A stretch of 64,000 nt of DNA from Bacteroidales bacterium UBA5072 (GCA_002415855.1 DIAS01000126.1:39866-103865), one strand, 5' to 3'. Shown: positions 25,562-34,474, counted from the stretch's first letter. Program-made: numbers and translations. Notes: a model not told the origin generated them from the letters alone.

Positions 25562-26866
25562 ATGGGTTACATGAAAGTCGTCATCGTACATTATCATCTT
25601 AATCCCGGAGGTGTTACAAGGATCATCGGGTCACAGATCAGGGGGCTTCAAACCTTACCCGGAAAAATTGAATTGTGTGTACTGTGCGGAAATGACAGGG
25701 GAGAGTCGGATATTCCGCAAGCTATAATTCAGGTTCATCCCGCATTGGACTATCTGGATTACGCTATGAGTGAAGAAAACTTCCTGGAGGCTGTTCAGGT
25801 GATAACCGCAGTATTAAAAAGAAATCTTACCGGTGAGGCTATTCTACATGTTCATAATGCAAATCTCGGTAAGAATCCTGCTTTGACGCTCGCTGTTTAT
25901 GAACTGGCAAAGGAAGGATACCCGGTCATCAATCATAGTCATGATTTTCCGGAAGCAAGGCCCCGAAACATGGAATTGCTCGGGAAATGGATCCCCGAAG
26001 CTTCTTTATTGCCGCTGTCCGAGATCCTGTACCCCCCGTTCCCCGGGTATCATTTCATATCGCTGAATTCCTGTGATTACCGGCAAATTATCGAAAAGGG
26101 CATGGATGCATCCCGGATTCATCTTCTTCCCAACCCGGTTTCCTTTCAGAAGCTTGTGGCACCCTCCGGCAAACACCAGTTAAGAAGGAGGATCTGCAAA
26201 GTTCTTGGGTTTGATCCATCCCGAAAAATATGCACCTATCCCGTACGCGCCATAGCACGCAAGAATCTGGGTGAGTTTCTGCTTCTTGCTGTTTTATTCA
26301 GAAACGAAGCGTCTTTTACAATAACCCTTCCCCCCAAGAATCCCTTGGAATTGACTGGCTATGAACGGTGGAAAGGAATCTGCCTCCACAATGGGATCGA
26401 TGTAAAATTTGAGTCAGGGGTGGTCGTTGACCATGAAGAATTGATCTGTATTTCCGATTTTTGTATAACGACCAGCGCACGCGAAGGATTTGGAATGGTT
26501 TATCTCGAACCCTGGCTTGCAGGAACACCGGTGATCGGGAGAGATCTGCCGTGCGTCACAAATGACCTGATAGCACAAGGGTTAGAATTCCCCAGGCTTT
26601 ACGGGCATATTCTTATTGAAACCCCTGAGGGTATGATAGATTTTAAAGATCTCCCGAAGGACGACCAGGAAATGACAGTAATACAGCTTGCCAGCCAGGA
26701 ACCGGCCAGGAATAAGTTACTCAGGAATAATACCTGTTTGACAAATTTCCTGGAGGATATCCCGGCGGAAGTAATATACAGGAACCAGCAAATCGTCGAA
26801 AATAAATTCTCACCCGAAAAATATGGAGCGGAATTACTTGCAATATATCACAAAGTTTCTGAGTGA
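25562..26866 (+). CDS. GT-B fold glycosyltransferase (GT4-like)
   Basis: A 434-residue soluble glycosyltransferase. The N-terminal V-V-I-V-H-Y-H-L-N-P-G-G-V-T-R-I loop is the GT4 acceptor-side glycine motif, and the C-terminal nucleotide-sugar motif is an E-x7-E (REGFGMVYLEPWLAGTPVIG, about residues 303-325). No signal or membrane helices are present. It is the first gene of an operon with a HAD protein, a second GT-B enzyme and a GH13_18 phosphorylase, which suggests a soluble glycoside rather than cell-surface polysaccharide. An ATG at 25571 is an equally possible start. Confidence 0.85.
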   Translation: MGYMKVVIVHYHLNPGGVTRIIGSQIRGLQTLPGKIELCVLCGNDRGESDIPQAIIQVHPALDYLDYAMSEENFLEAVQVITAVLKRNLTGEAILHVHNANLGKNPALTLAVYELAKEGYPVINHSHDFPEARPRNMELLGKWIPEASLLPLSEILYPPFPGYHFISLNSCDYRQIIEKGMDASRIHLLPNPVSFQKLVAPSGKHQLRRRICKVLGFDPSRKICTYPVRAIARKNLGEFLLLAVLFRNEASFTITLPPKNPLELTGYERWKGICLHNGIDVKFESGVVVDHEELICISDFCITTSAREGFGMVYLEPWLAGTPVIGRDLPCVTNDLIAQGLEFPRLYGHILIETPEGMIDFKDLPKDDQEMTVIQLASQEPARNKLLRNNTCLTNFLEDIPAEVIYRNQQIVENKFSPEKYGAELLAIYHKVSE

Positions 26867-26876
26867 TTCATCGGAA

Positions 26877-27743
26877 ATGATGCCGGAGCCGACGCTGCTG
26901 AAGCCGTTGGTAGAGCCTGATGGTACTATTAAAGCGGTTGCATTTGATGTTTATGGTACCATCCTGATTTCAGCATCCGGTGATATCGATGAATCGGTAA
27001 TCTCCGCGGAGAACTTTAAGGCGGCTTTGGATGCTTCGGGCATTGTGCTTGCTGAAACAGTACTTGAACCGGAGATGTTCTTTACAGAGGTGTTGGAGGA
27101 ATTCAAGAATTTGATCAAAACCTTTCACCAGACAGCGCGATCCGACTGTAAGCCATATCCGGAAATCAACATCCTCGAGATATGGGAGAAGATCATCATG
27201 GACAATAACAACAGGAACAGGCTCATACTCAGTGGTCCCCTGTGCATTAAATGCTTTACCTTTGTTTTTGAGGTACTCAGCAACCGGATCTATCCAATGC
27301 CGGGTATGAAAGATGTAATCAATAACCTGGCAGAGAGGAAATTCCCGCTGGGTCTTATTTCCAACGCGCAGTTTTATACACCCGTTATCCTTAACTTCTT
27401 CCTGCATGATACCATCACAGAATCCGAACAGGTAGAACCCTTTGATCCCGATCTTACGATTTTCTCCTACCAGCATCAGCGCTCAAAACCCGATGCTGTT
27501 CTATTCGAACATTTTAAAACGCAATGCCGGAATAAATTCGGGATTCATCCCGATGAGATCTTATTCATCGGCAATGATATGCTCAGAGATGTATTCCCGG
27601 CCCGGATGGCAGGTTTTAAGACTGCACTGTTTGCCGGTGACACCAAGTCGCTGAGATTACGTCCTGAACTGTCTGATCTAAAAGGAATTACACCGGATTA
27701 TGTCATCACCGAATTACGTCAACTGTTTAAAATATTACTGTAA
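26877..27743 (+). CDS. HAD superfamily hydrolase with DxYGT motif
   Basis: A 288-residue HAD protein from ATG 26877; an upstream ATG at 26823 would give 306 residues but overlap the preceding gene by 44 bases. Motif I is AFDVYGT, with the nucleophile Asp followed two residues later by Tyr instead of the Asp general acid used by HAD phosphatases. Motif II is GLISNAQ, motif III the Lys in R-S-K-P-D, motif IV FIGNDMLRDV. A large helical cap lies between motifs I and II. Tyr at this place is typical of L-2-haloacid dehalogenases, though its operon context (two glycosyltransferases) would suggest a sugar-phosphate phosphatase. Its actual reaction is therefore open. Confidence 0.8.
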   Translation: MMPEPTLLKPLVEPDGTIKAVAFDVYGTILISASGDIDESVISAENFKAALDASGIVLAETVLEPEMFFTEVLEEFKNLIKTFHQTARSDCKPYPEINILEIWEKIIMDNNNRNRLILSGPLCIKCFTFVFEVLSNRIYPMPGMKDVINNLAERKFPLGLISNAQFYTPVILNFFLHDTITESEQVEPFDPDLTIFSYQHQRSKPDAVLFEHFKTQCRNKFGIHPDEILFIGNDMLRDVFPARMAGFKTALFAGDTKSLRLRPELSDLKGITPDYVITELRQLFKILL

Positions 27744-29197
27744 TGGACATTTCTCATCTTAACTATGGCATCATCCATTCCCTCATCGGGAAGAATGACG
27801 GGGTTTCAATTGTGATCGACCAGTCGGTGATTGCTATGGTAAAAAGTCTTGGTATTCAGCTGGGAAATATCCATTTTTTGGCTGCCCATTCCTCACCCCG
27901 GTTTAATGCGCAAACGCATGATGTTTTCTGGCATAAGAATGAGATACATTCCACCATCATCAGGAACTTCAGCCAGCCAGCTGATAACGGAACACTGGAT
28001 AAGCTTATTCATGAGAACGCACTCGTGGCCAAGGACATTATCGCCGAGTTTGTTCAGCGGAACAACATCGACATCATCATTGCCCATAATACTTCACATC
28101 CCTACAATTTTATTACGGCAGTAGGCCTGGGTTATTATTTTGAATCATTGCGTGAAAACAACATCATCTGGCCAAAAATTCTCGTTTGGTGGCACGATTC
28201 ATATTTTGAACGCAAGCAGTTTGAAAATCCAAACCCGGTCATTCAGAAGTACCTGAAATATTTGCCTGGCACATATGTCGACGGCATCGTATTCATCAAT
28301 TCCACCCAGCCCGAACTCGCAAGAAAGGTCTTTAAAAAATACAGCACCAACAGGCTGGATGAGTATTTCAGGGACCGTACCGCAGTGATTCCCAATACGC
28401 ACGATGTTACCTGGGACTGGGAGAAATATAACTGGGAAGGCTATGATTTAAACTATCCCCCGCAGGATATTTACAACAGGTCCTTTTTCAAGAACATCGG
28501 CTTGACCGCCATGGTGGAATCAGCCGGTTTTACCATGAGCGATACGGTTATCCTTTTGCAGCATACACGGATCGTCCCGCGAAAAAAGATTGAATTTGCA
28601 GTCGACCTGGCCTTTGAGCTGGAGAGGAGGTTCCAGAAAGCCGGAAACAGAAAGTGTATAGCCTTACTTGTCAGCGGCCATTCAGGAGACGAACAGGTAA
28701 AGTACAAGGAATTCCTTGCGGAATATTTTGCATTGAAAAAGGAAGAATATTCCGGTTCTCCTGTTTTCCTGGTATTTGGTGAACACAGGATACTCTCGCA
28801 CCGGGATATCATTGTGGATAAAAAATATTATGATTTTTTTGAAATACCGGGAATAATTTCTGCGACGGGAGGGATTGGTACCTACTTCAGCCAGGTGGAA
28901 GGATTTGGGAATAACCTGCTCGAAATGCTGGCAGCGGGGTTACCTGTAGTTATTAACAAGTATCATGTTTTCAGATCGGATCTCGAACCGCTGGGCTTTG
29001 AGCTGCCACATGTGGAAGAGAATATCCTGGATCCGGAGATTATTGAAACAACTTATAAACTTGTCACAGACTACAAATTTCGCAATCAGGTTGTCAGTCA
29101 CAATCTCAAAATACTGGATGAGAAGCTTGGCCACAGGGTAATAGCTGAATTGCTTGCTCCGCTTATCAATAATATCTTTACACGCGGGTTGCGATAA
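27743..29197 (+). CDS. GT-B fold glycosyltransferase, second in operon
   Basis: A 484-residue protein whose ATG shares its first base with the last base of the HAD gene's TAA stop, implying translational coupling. The C-terminal half has the GT4-type E-x7-E motif in VEGFGNNLLEMLAAGLPVVI (about residues 384-403) and L-L-Q-H-T-R-I-V-P-R-K-K, a segment typical of GT4 donor binding. The N-terminal half is longer than usual, with I-I-A-H-N-T-S-H-P-Y and W-W-H-D-S-Y. No membrane segments. It differs clearly from the first glycosyltransferase, so the two probably add different sugars or act on different acceptors. Confidence 0.83.
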   Translation: MDISHLNYGIIHSLIGKNDGVSIVIDQSVIAMVKSLGIQLGNIHFLAAHSSPRFNAQTHDVFWHKNEIHSTIIRNFSQPADNGTLDKLIHENALVAKDIIAEFVQRNNIDIIIAHNTSHPYNFITAVGLGYYFESLRENNIIWPKILVWWHDSYFERKQFENPNPVIQKYLKYLPGTYVDGIVFINSTQPELARKVFKKYSTNRLDEYFRDRTAVIPNTHDVTWDWEKYNWEGYDLNYPPQDIYNRSFFKNIGLTAMVESAGFTMSDTVILLQHTRIVPRKKIEFAVDLAFELERRFQKAGNRKCIALLVSGHSGDEQVKYKEFLAEYFALKKEEYSGSPVFLVFGEHRILSHRDIIVDKKYYDFFEIPGIISATGGIGTYFSQVEGFGNNLLEMLAAGLPVVINKYHVFRSDLEPLGFELPHVEENILDPEIIETTYKLVTDYKFRNQVVSHNLKILDEKLGHRVIAELLAPLINNIFTRGLR

Positions 29198-29209
29198 CAT
29201 TTGACCGGT

Positions 29210-30940
29210 ATGGAAGATGCAGCAAAGTACGGACAGCAGCACGCGGATATGGCGGAATTTGCAGGTATGATCGCAAGGCATTTACAGGGTATTTATAAAA
29301 CCGGGTTTAGTGAAGGACTGGTAAACCGGATACTGAAGCTTGCAGACCAGCGGCATGAGGCAAAACCACTTTGGAATGAGCGCGAAATGGTATTGATCAC
29401 TTACGGCAACGGAATTGTCATGCCTGACAGGAAACCACTGCAGATTCTCCTGGACTTTCTTCGTGAAAGGCTGGCGGGGAAAATTACATGCGTCCATATT
29501 CTGCCATTCTTCCCTTATACCTCCGATGACGGATTTTCGGTAAGCGATTACATGAATGTTGATCCGGCGCTGGGCAGCTGGGCTGATATAACAGCCATTG
29601 GAGCTGAATTTGGTCTGATGACCGACCTCGTCATAAATCATGTATCAGCCAGCCACCCCTGGTTCAAAAACTACCTGGCAGGCAAAGACCCCGGGAAGGA
29701 CTTTTTTATAGAATCAGAGCCTGACACTGATTACAGCCAGGTGGTCAGGCCCCGAAGCACGCCCTTGTTTACCGGGTTTGAATCACCCAGGGGGACGAAG
29801 AAAGTATGGACCACGTTCAGCAATGATCAGGTTGACCTGAACTTCTCAAACCCGGAGGTCCTGATTGAAATGATCAGGATTTTGCTGTTTTATGTAAGCA
29901 AGGGAGTACGCATCATTCGCCTCGATGCCATTGCCTTTCTCTGGAAGGAGAGAGGAACAACCTGTCTGCACCTGCCTGAGACCCATGCGATTGTAAAGCT
30001 TTTGCGGGATGTTGTTTCTTATGTGAGCCCCGGCACCATAATCCTGACGGAGACAAATGTGCCGAATACGGAAAACTGGAGCTATTTTGGCAATGCCGAC
30101 GAAGCCCACATGGTTTACCAGTTCAGCCTGCCGCCCTTGCTGCTGCATGCTTTGTTTACCGGCAACTCAGAGCACCTGAACCAATGGGCAGGCAGCATAC
30201 CCGAACTCAATGCGAACCAGACCTTTCTGAATTACACCGCATCTCATGACGGCATTGGCATCAGACCACTTGAAGGGTTGCTGCCGGACCGTGAGATCCT
30301 GCAATTGCTTGAAGCCATGTCAGCTTTCGGAGGGATGGTCAGTTACAGGAGTAATCCTGATGGATCTCAGAGTCCTTACGAGATTAACATCACCTTTTTA
30401 GACGCCATGAAGGGCGATATAAACGGGCCGGATGAGTTCCAGGAAGCAAGGTTCATCTGTTCACAAACGATCATGATGTCCCTGAAGGGAATACCCGCGT
30501 TCTATTTCAATAGTCTCACAGGTACTGCAAACGATCATGAAGGTGTCAGGGCAACAGGAAGAGCCCGCAGCATTAACCGCAAGCAGTGGCGTGCGGATGA
30601 ACTTGTGTCACTTTTGTCAACTGATACCATGCACAGCAGGATATTTAAGGAGCTGATTCGTCTTGTCGGGATTAGACAGGGCTGTTCTGCATTTCACCCC
30701 GGAAGCAGGCAGGAGGTGCTGCCGCTTGGTGAACAGGTGGTTGCTTTTAAGAGGTTCAACACAGCAACAGGTGACAGTATCATTTGTATTTCCAATCTTG
30801 CAGTGAGGCAAGTGGATATTCAAACATCGTTGGTACGGATAAAAAATGGATACGATCTGATATCCTGCCGGAATTTGCAGCAACAATCAGATCGTATCCG
30901 AATAAATGCCTTTCAGACTTTATGGATTGCTGAAAGTTAA
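29210..30940 (+). CDS. GH13_18 sugar phosphorylase (sucrose/glucosylglycerate phosphorylase-like)
   Basis: A 576-residue cytosolic alpha-amylase-fold enzyme from ATG 29210 (a TTG nine bases earlier is possible). Family features: HILPFFPYTSDDGFSVSDY, the nucleophile Asp239 in IIRLDAIAFLW, acid/base Glu281 in ILTETNVPNTENW, and transition-state Asp347 in TASHDGIG. GH13_18 enzymes reversibly split sucrose, sucrose 6'-phosphate, glucosylglycerol or glucosylglycerate with phosphate, releasing glucose 1-phosphate. Length and the V-P-N-T-E-N segment look closer to the longer E. coli YcjM-type (glucosylglycerate phosphorylase) group than to the roughly 500-residue sucrose phosphorylases, but specificity is an inference. 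It ends the four-gene operon. Confidence 0.88.
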   Translation: MEDAAKYGQQHADMAEFAGMIARHLQGIYKTGFSEGLVNRILKLADQRHEAKPLWNEREMVLITYGNGIVMPDRKPLQILLDFLRERLAGKITCVHILPFFPYTSDDGFSVSDYMNVDPALGSWADITAIGAEFGLMTDLVINHVSASHPWFKNYLAGKDPGKDFFIESEPDTDYSQVVRPRSTPLFTGFESPRGTKKVWTTFSNDQVDLNFSNPEVLIEMIRILLFYVSKGVRIIRLDAIAFLWKERGTTCLHLPETHAIVKLLRDVVSYVSPGTIILTETNVPNTENWSYFGNADEAHMVYQFSLPPLLLHALFTGNSEHLNQWAGSIPELNANQTFLNYTASHDGIGIRPLEGLLPDREILQLLEAMSAFGGMVSYRSNPDGSQSPYEINITFLDAMKGDINGPDEFQEARFICSQTIMMSLKGIPAFYFNSLTGTANDHEGVRATGRARSINRKQWRADELVSLLSTDTMHSRIFKELIRLVGIRQGCSAFHPGSRQEVLPLGEQVVAFKRFNTATGDSIICISNLAVRQVDIQTSLVRIKNGYDLISCRNLQQQSDRIRINAFQTLWIAES

Positions 30941-30958
30941 TATCCTGAAAAGGTAGAA

Positions 30959-31471
30959 TTAGTTCTTATAAGCCATATCCTGCAGGGATTTGCTGACAAT
31001 CAGGTTGTATTTCTCAGCATTGCCTGTGTTCATTACAAACCTCAGTTTATCCTGTTCCATAAAGAAATCTATGGCAGAACCCGAATTGATCATGCCTTTT
31101 CTTTCTGTAATAATGAGACTGTTTGATCCCTGAAGCTTGCTGATCACTTCGTTCAACCGTGAAATTTTACCATCACCGACAAAAACAATATGGCAACGTG
31201 AAACACTCTGAGGATCATCGAATTTCTTAACAATGATGGGTTGAGATCCAACTTTTTTATTGGCCACAAAGGCAATTAGGCTGTTATAGATCTCATTGTC
31301 ACCTACCACACCAATAATAAATTCGCCGGAAGAACTTCCTGCGGGCCACTGGATAAGGCGTGAGAAATTGTAAATGAACATGGTCTGTGCCTGGCTGACA
31401 CTGCTGACCTGGGAATGCCCGAATCCAACGCTCAGCAGAATCAATGCGATAAGTAAAACTCCTTTCTTCAT
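30959..31471 (-). CDS. YfiR family protein (DUF4154)
   Basis: A 170-residue exported protein (signal peptide about 1-20, ending G-H-S-Q). It carries the DUF4154 pattern: Q-T-M-F-I-Y-N-F-S-R-L-I-Q-W-P, then FIIGVVGDNEIYNSL, C-H-I-V-F-V-G and a closing F-V-M-N-T-G-N-A-E-K. In Pseudomonas YfiR is the periplasmic inhibitor of the diguanylate cyclase YfiN; in Bacteroidota the family often sits near sensor kinases instead. No cyclase is in the window. The open frame reaches 31558, but the ATG at 31471 begins the signal peptide. Confidence 0.87.
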   Translation of the reverse strand: MKKGVLLIALILLSVGFGHSQVSSVSQAQTMFIYNFSRLIQWPAGSSSGEFIIGVVGDNEIYNSLIAFVANKKVGSQPIIVKKFDDPQSVSRCHIVFVGDGKISRLNEVISKLQGSNSLIITERKGMINSGSAIDFFMEQDKLRFVMNTGNAEKYNLIVSKSLQDMAYKN

Positions 31472-31539
31472 CAATATTTGATTTAGTTTTCCTATTTTAC
31501 GGTATAATGCGGAAAAGGTTCTCAACACTGTATAATAAA

Positions 31540-31563
31540 AAAAGGTGATATACATCACCTTTT
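31540..31563 (-). terminator. Intrinsic terminator, second of a tandem pair
   Basis: Perfect 10-base stem AAAAGGTGAT / ATCACCTTTT with a four-base loop; on the minus strand it continues into a run of seven T and an AT tract. It lies about 60 bases beyond the first terminator of the lysine-rich gene and upstream of the YfiR gene. Confidence 0.82.
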
Positions 31564-31612
31564 GAAAAAAGTTGAATAAAACCTCAACTGGCTATGTCTT
31601 TTAGGCCAATAA

Positions 31613-31637
31613 AAAAAGGGATATTCTATCCCTTTTT
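31613..31637 (-). terminator. Intrinsic terminator overlapping the stop of the lysine-rich gene
   Basis: AAAAAGGGATA (31613-31623) pairs perfectly with TATCCCTTTTT (31627-31637) around a three-base loop. On the minus strand the hairpin includes the last codons and the stop codon of the small gene and is followed by a T run, a compact gene-end arrangement. Confidence 0.8.
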
Positions 31638-31736
31638 GGTTTCACGTTTTTCTTTCTTGGCAGCCCTTTTTTCTTTTAAACTCAGTTTAGCCGCCTTCTT
31701 TTCTTTTTCTTTAGTAGGGGATTTCTCTTTGGACAT
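31626..31736 (-). CDS. Small lysine-rich protein, 36 residues
   Basis: ATG at 31736 opens a 36-residue frame made mostly of Lys, Glu and Ala (begins M-S-K-E-K-S-P-T-K-E; contains L-S-L-K-E-K-R-A-A-K-K-E-K-R). It is strongly basic, hydrophilic and probably helical, possibly binding nucleic acid or ribosomes. Support for a real gene is positional: a perfect -7 element TATTTTTG upstream (31765-31758) and two tandem terminators at its end. The region also gives an antisense frame on the plus strand, which lacks such signals. Function unknown. Confidence 0.6.
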   Translation of the reverse strand: MSKEKSPTKEKEKKAAKLSLKEKRAAKKEKRETKKG

Positions 31737-31757
31737 ATTTCTAGGATTATGTTTTTA

Positions 31758-31765
31758 CAAAAATA
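31758..31765 (-). promoter_or_regulatory. -7 element of the small lysine-rich gene
   Basis: On the minus strand TATTTTTG matches TAnnTTTG, with a predicted start of transcription about 15 bases before the ATG at 31736. No -33 TTTG is visible at standard spacing. Confidence 0.5.
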
Positions 31766-31804
31766 GAAAATGCTTCAGAAAAATAATTACAGAAACCTGA
31801 AAAC

Positions 31805-34432
31805 TTATTGTTCAAGTTTGAGTATTTGTTCACCTATGCCGATTTTATATCCAGCAGAGAACATTTGGATTGTGCCGTGCTTGTCGCACAAAATTACCAA
31901 GGGCAGATTGTCTTTAAGCCCTTTGCCATAAATGGCATCTGCAGCCTTAAGTAAATTGTCCTTATAGTCGATACCTGCAAGATAATCCGAGGGCAGGGTG
32001 TAGGCATCCAGCACACTGAGCCCTGATCGTTTATCGGCGGATGCCAGGAACAGGAACCTTGTGTTCCAGTTGTTGAAATGATCCACATAGGCACCAAGGT
32101 CATTCAGGATATGCCTGGATGGTTCAAGTCCCGGATCAAGTAATACCACAACCAGGTTCTTTTCCGCTGTAAGCGTTGCCAGGCTTTCCGGTGATGAGTG
32201 TTCCGGAATAACGGCCAGCAGCCTTTCCAGGTTCAGTTTTCCAATCACTGGTAATTCTCCGGTTTTTTCCCGCAGCTGAACAGGTAACCTGGTTACACGG
32301 CCTGGTTCTATGGTGAAGTAGGTCAGCGTGCTCAGGACTGATCCGTTTTCCAATCGGTTCCCGGAGATGAGCACATATCGCCCGGTATCGAGCGGAATCG
32401 AATGAAAGCTTTCCGCCTGACGTCCCTCTTCAAATTCAAGGGTACCATAATGACCATCCCGGAGCATTCCGATCGTAAAATGTGTATAGTATCCCGGTGG
32501 AACCGGGTTATTCCCGGACCCTGTCAGCGTCAGAAACCCCTGTACGGTCCGCTCGGCTGGTTTGTCAAAGGAGGCTCTGGTCCATTCACCGTTATGCAGG
32601 TATTCTGGAAAACGGTCCACCGGATTCATCCGGGCCGGAATGCCAAATGTACGGCAGACCGCAACGAAAAAGATATCTCTTGATTGCAGGTCTGCCACTC
32701 GCAGATTGTAAACACCGACAGGCGTAAGTGGGGCCCTGGAGTGCTGATTGGCGCGTTCATCAATGCGGATATTCTCTTTTATCCAGCGAATGAGGACTGC
32801 CATATCCGTTTTAACCGAAGGCTCCAGGAACGACATCTTTTTCCGCAGGAAGCTGCGCCAGGGAGACAGATTCTCCAGGTCGATCCGGGGTGAAAGAATA
32901 TACTTTACGAACGTTTCGCGGTTGATTCCTTCAACAGCAAGTGATTCCCTCAGATGGTCGGTGAGAACAGCTTCACGGGCATCGCTGCAATCCTTGTCGG
33001 ATAGCACGCTTGCAAGGGCCAGAACGTAGCTGCGGTAATTCTCTGAGTTTTTTTCAAGATAGGCAGAAATTTGAGGCCAGTTGCCATAGCTTTTTTCAAT
33101 GAGCCTCCAAACCGTGTCGCAGTCGAGTTGAAGCCGCTTAGCCAGAACAGTAGCCCAGATGCTGTCTTTGAAGGTGCTCATGTAAGCATTGCGCAAAGAA
33201 TCCTCCTGCAGAAGGCGCAGGTCATTCTCTTTTCTTTTCTGGGCGCTGATCTGGTTATCCGTTTTGATGGCATGGGGAGGGACAATGTCATAGCATTCGG
33301 TGTGGGGCATTTGTGCAGTTTTATTTAGTACCAGCACCAGTGTGTCGGTTTCCAGGACGGTTATCTTCCGGTAATTGAACAATCCTTTTTTTGAAGTCCA
33401 GATCATCAGGTCGCCCATGCCAGTGGTCAAATGTGCCCGACCCTTTTTATCGGTATATTTTGTTGCAATGGGAAAGAATTCAGCATAGTTGTAAAGCTTG
33501 AATTCAACTTTTGCACTTTCAGCAGGCCTGCCGTCGGGATTCTTTACAACCACAGTAATTGTTTTAACCGGAGCGTAATTTGCAGTAAGGTTCAGCTCTG
33601 AGAACCGATCAGCTTCATCAACAACCTCTTCCTTTCCGAAATAGCGGCCGTATACCCTGGTATGCAACAACATGATGCGTCGCGACTGCTCGCTGAACCA
33701 ACCCATATTCAAGGCTGGTTCCGGTTCGCATGCACCCATATAATGCCATGCACCGTTGATCCATACCTCAACCCAGGCATGGTTATCATCCGTATGAGCC
33801 CAGCGTGGTGTATAAACCTGCCGTGCCGGGATACCGGCTGTCCGCATTGCAGATACCGTAAAAGTGGATTCCTCGCCGCAACGGCCGAATGTCTTTTTTA
33901 TCGTGCACAACGGGGCACTGGTGCGTGCATCGGTTCCCCTGTAGTTTACTTTTTCATGGCACCAGTGGTTTATCTCGAGCGCAGCATCTGTCATATTCAT
34001 GTCTTTGACGCGTTCTTTGATTTCCTGGTACATGACCAGCCGGAAAGAATCAAGGTTTTCGTTATTGACCCGCAACGGAAGAACGAAATGAAGAAAAATA
34101 TCTTCCGGGATTCCGCTGCTCCAGGGCATTTGTTTTCGGGCTTTCAGACATTGCCTAACATTCGACAGAAAAAATGATGGCGGATAATCAGCCAGGTCGC
34201 TCAGGGGCATGTAAGCATACAGAAATTCAAGAGCCTGCCTTTCATCGTCAGCCATTTTCTGGTTGAATATATCCCACAAGGGTAACTGACTGTTTGCAGT
34301 GAGTTGCTTCTGGATCAGTATCATCCGTTGAATATCGGCCTTGCGTGATGGCGATTGGATCAATTCCTCCTCTTTCCTGCATCCGAAAATCAACAAGAGG
34401 AATAATGCCGTGGTTACGCTGAATCTGTTCAT
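31805..34432 (-). CDS. Lipoprotein with tandem transglutaminase-like domains and thioredoxin-like tail
   Basis: An 875-residue lipoprotein (signal with lipobox L-I-F-G-C near residue 18). A transglutaminase-core domain lies at about 140-260: catalytic Cys in GRCGEESTFTVSAM, His in DDNHAWVEVW, third position in MGACEPEPAL (Glu where Asp is usual). A carboxypeptidase-regulatory-like beta domain follows (about 280-370). A second transglutaminase-like region near 530-620 has the same frame (D-L-Q-S-R-D-I-F-F-V-A-V-C-R-T-F-G-I-P-A-R) but Ser at the catalytic Cys position. The C-terminal 110 residues look thioredoxin-like without C-x-x-C. It lies 42 bases downstream of the GH92 gene. Confidence 0.8.
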   Translation of the reverse strand: MNRFSVTTALFLLLIFGCRKEEELIQSPSRKADIQRMILIQKQLTANSQLPLWDIFNQKMADDERQALEFLYAYMPLSDLADYPPSFFLSNVRQCLKARKQMPWSSGIPEDIFLHFVLPLRVNNENLDSFRLVMYQEIKERVKDMNMTDAALEINHWCHEKVNYRGTDARTSAPLCTIKKTFGRCGEESTFTVSAMRTAGIPARQVYTPRWAHTDDNHAWVEVWINGAWHYMGACEPEPALNMGWFSEQSRRIMLLHTRVYGRYFGKEEVVDEADRFSELNLTANYAPVKTITVVVKNPDGRPAESAKVEFKLYNYAEFFPIATKYTDKKGRAHLTTGMGDLMIWTSKKGLFNYRKITVLETDTLVLVLNKTAQMPHTECYDIVPPHAIKTDNQISAQKRKENDLRLLQEDSLRNAYMSTFKDSIWATVLAKRLQLDCDTVWRLIEKSYGNWPQISAYLEKNSENYRSYVLALASVLSDKDCSDAREAVLTDHLRESLAVEGINRETFVKYILSPRIDLENLSPWRSFLRKKMSFLEPSVKTDMAVLIRWIKENIRIDERANQHSRAPLTPVGVYNLRVADLQSRDIFFVAVCRTFGIPARMNPVDRFPEYLHNGEWTRASFDKPAERTVQGFLTLTGSGNNPVPPGYYTHFTIGMLRDGHYGTLEFEEGRQAESFHSIPLDTGRYVLISGNRLENGSVLSTLTYFTIEPGRVTRLPVQLREKTGELPVIGKLNLERLLAVIPEHSSPESLATLTAEKNLVVVLLDPGLEPSRHILNDLGAYVDHFNNWNTRFLFLASADKRSGLSVLDAYTLPSDYLAGIDYKDNLLKAADAIYGKGLKDNLPLVILCDKHGTIQMFSAGYKIGIGEQILKLEQ

Positions 34433-34474
34433 GGGTATCTGCTATTTGTCAGGTTTCTAATCACAGTCAGCATG

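Noticed and set aside
31594..31800. 68-codon plus-strand frame rich in Phe, Leu and Ser
   Set aside because: It is the antisense reading of the A-rich lysine gene and its terminators; all promoter and terminator signals point to the minus strand.
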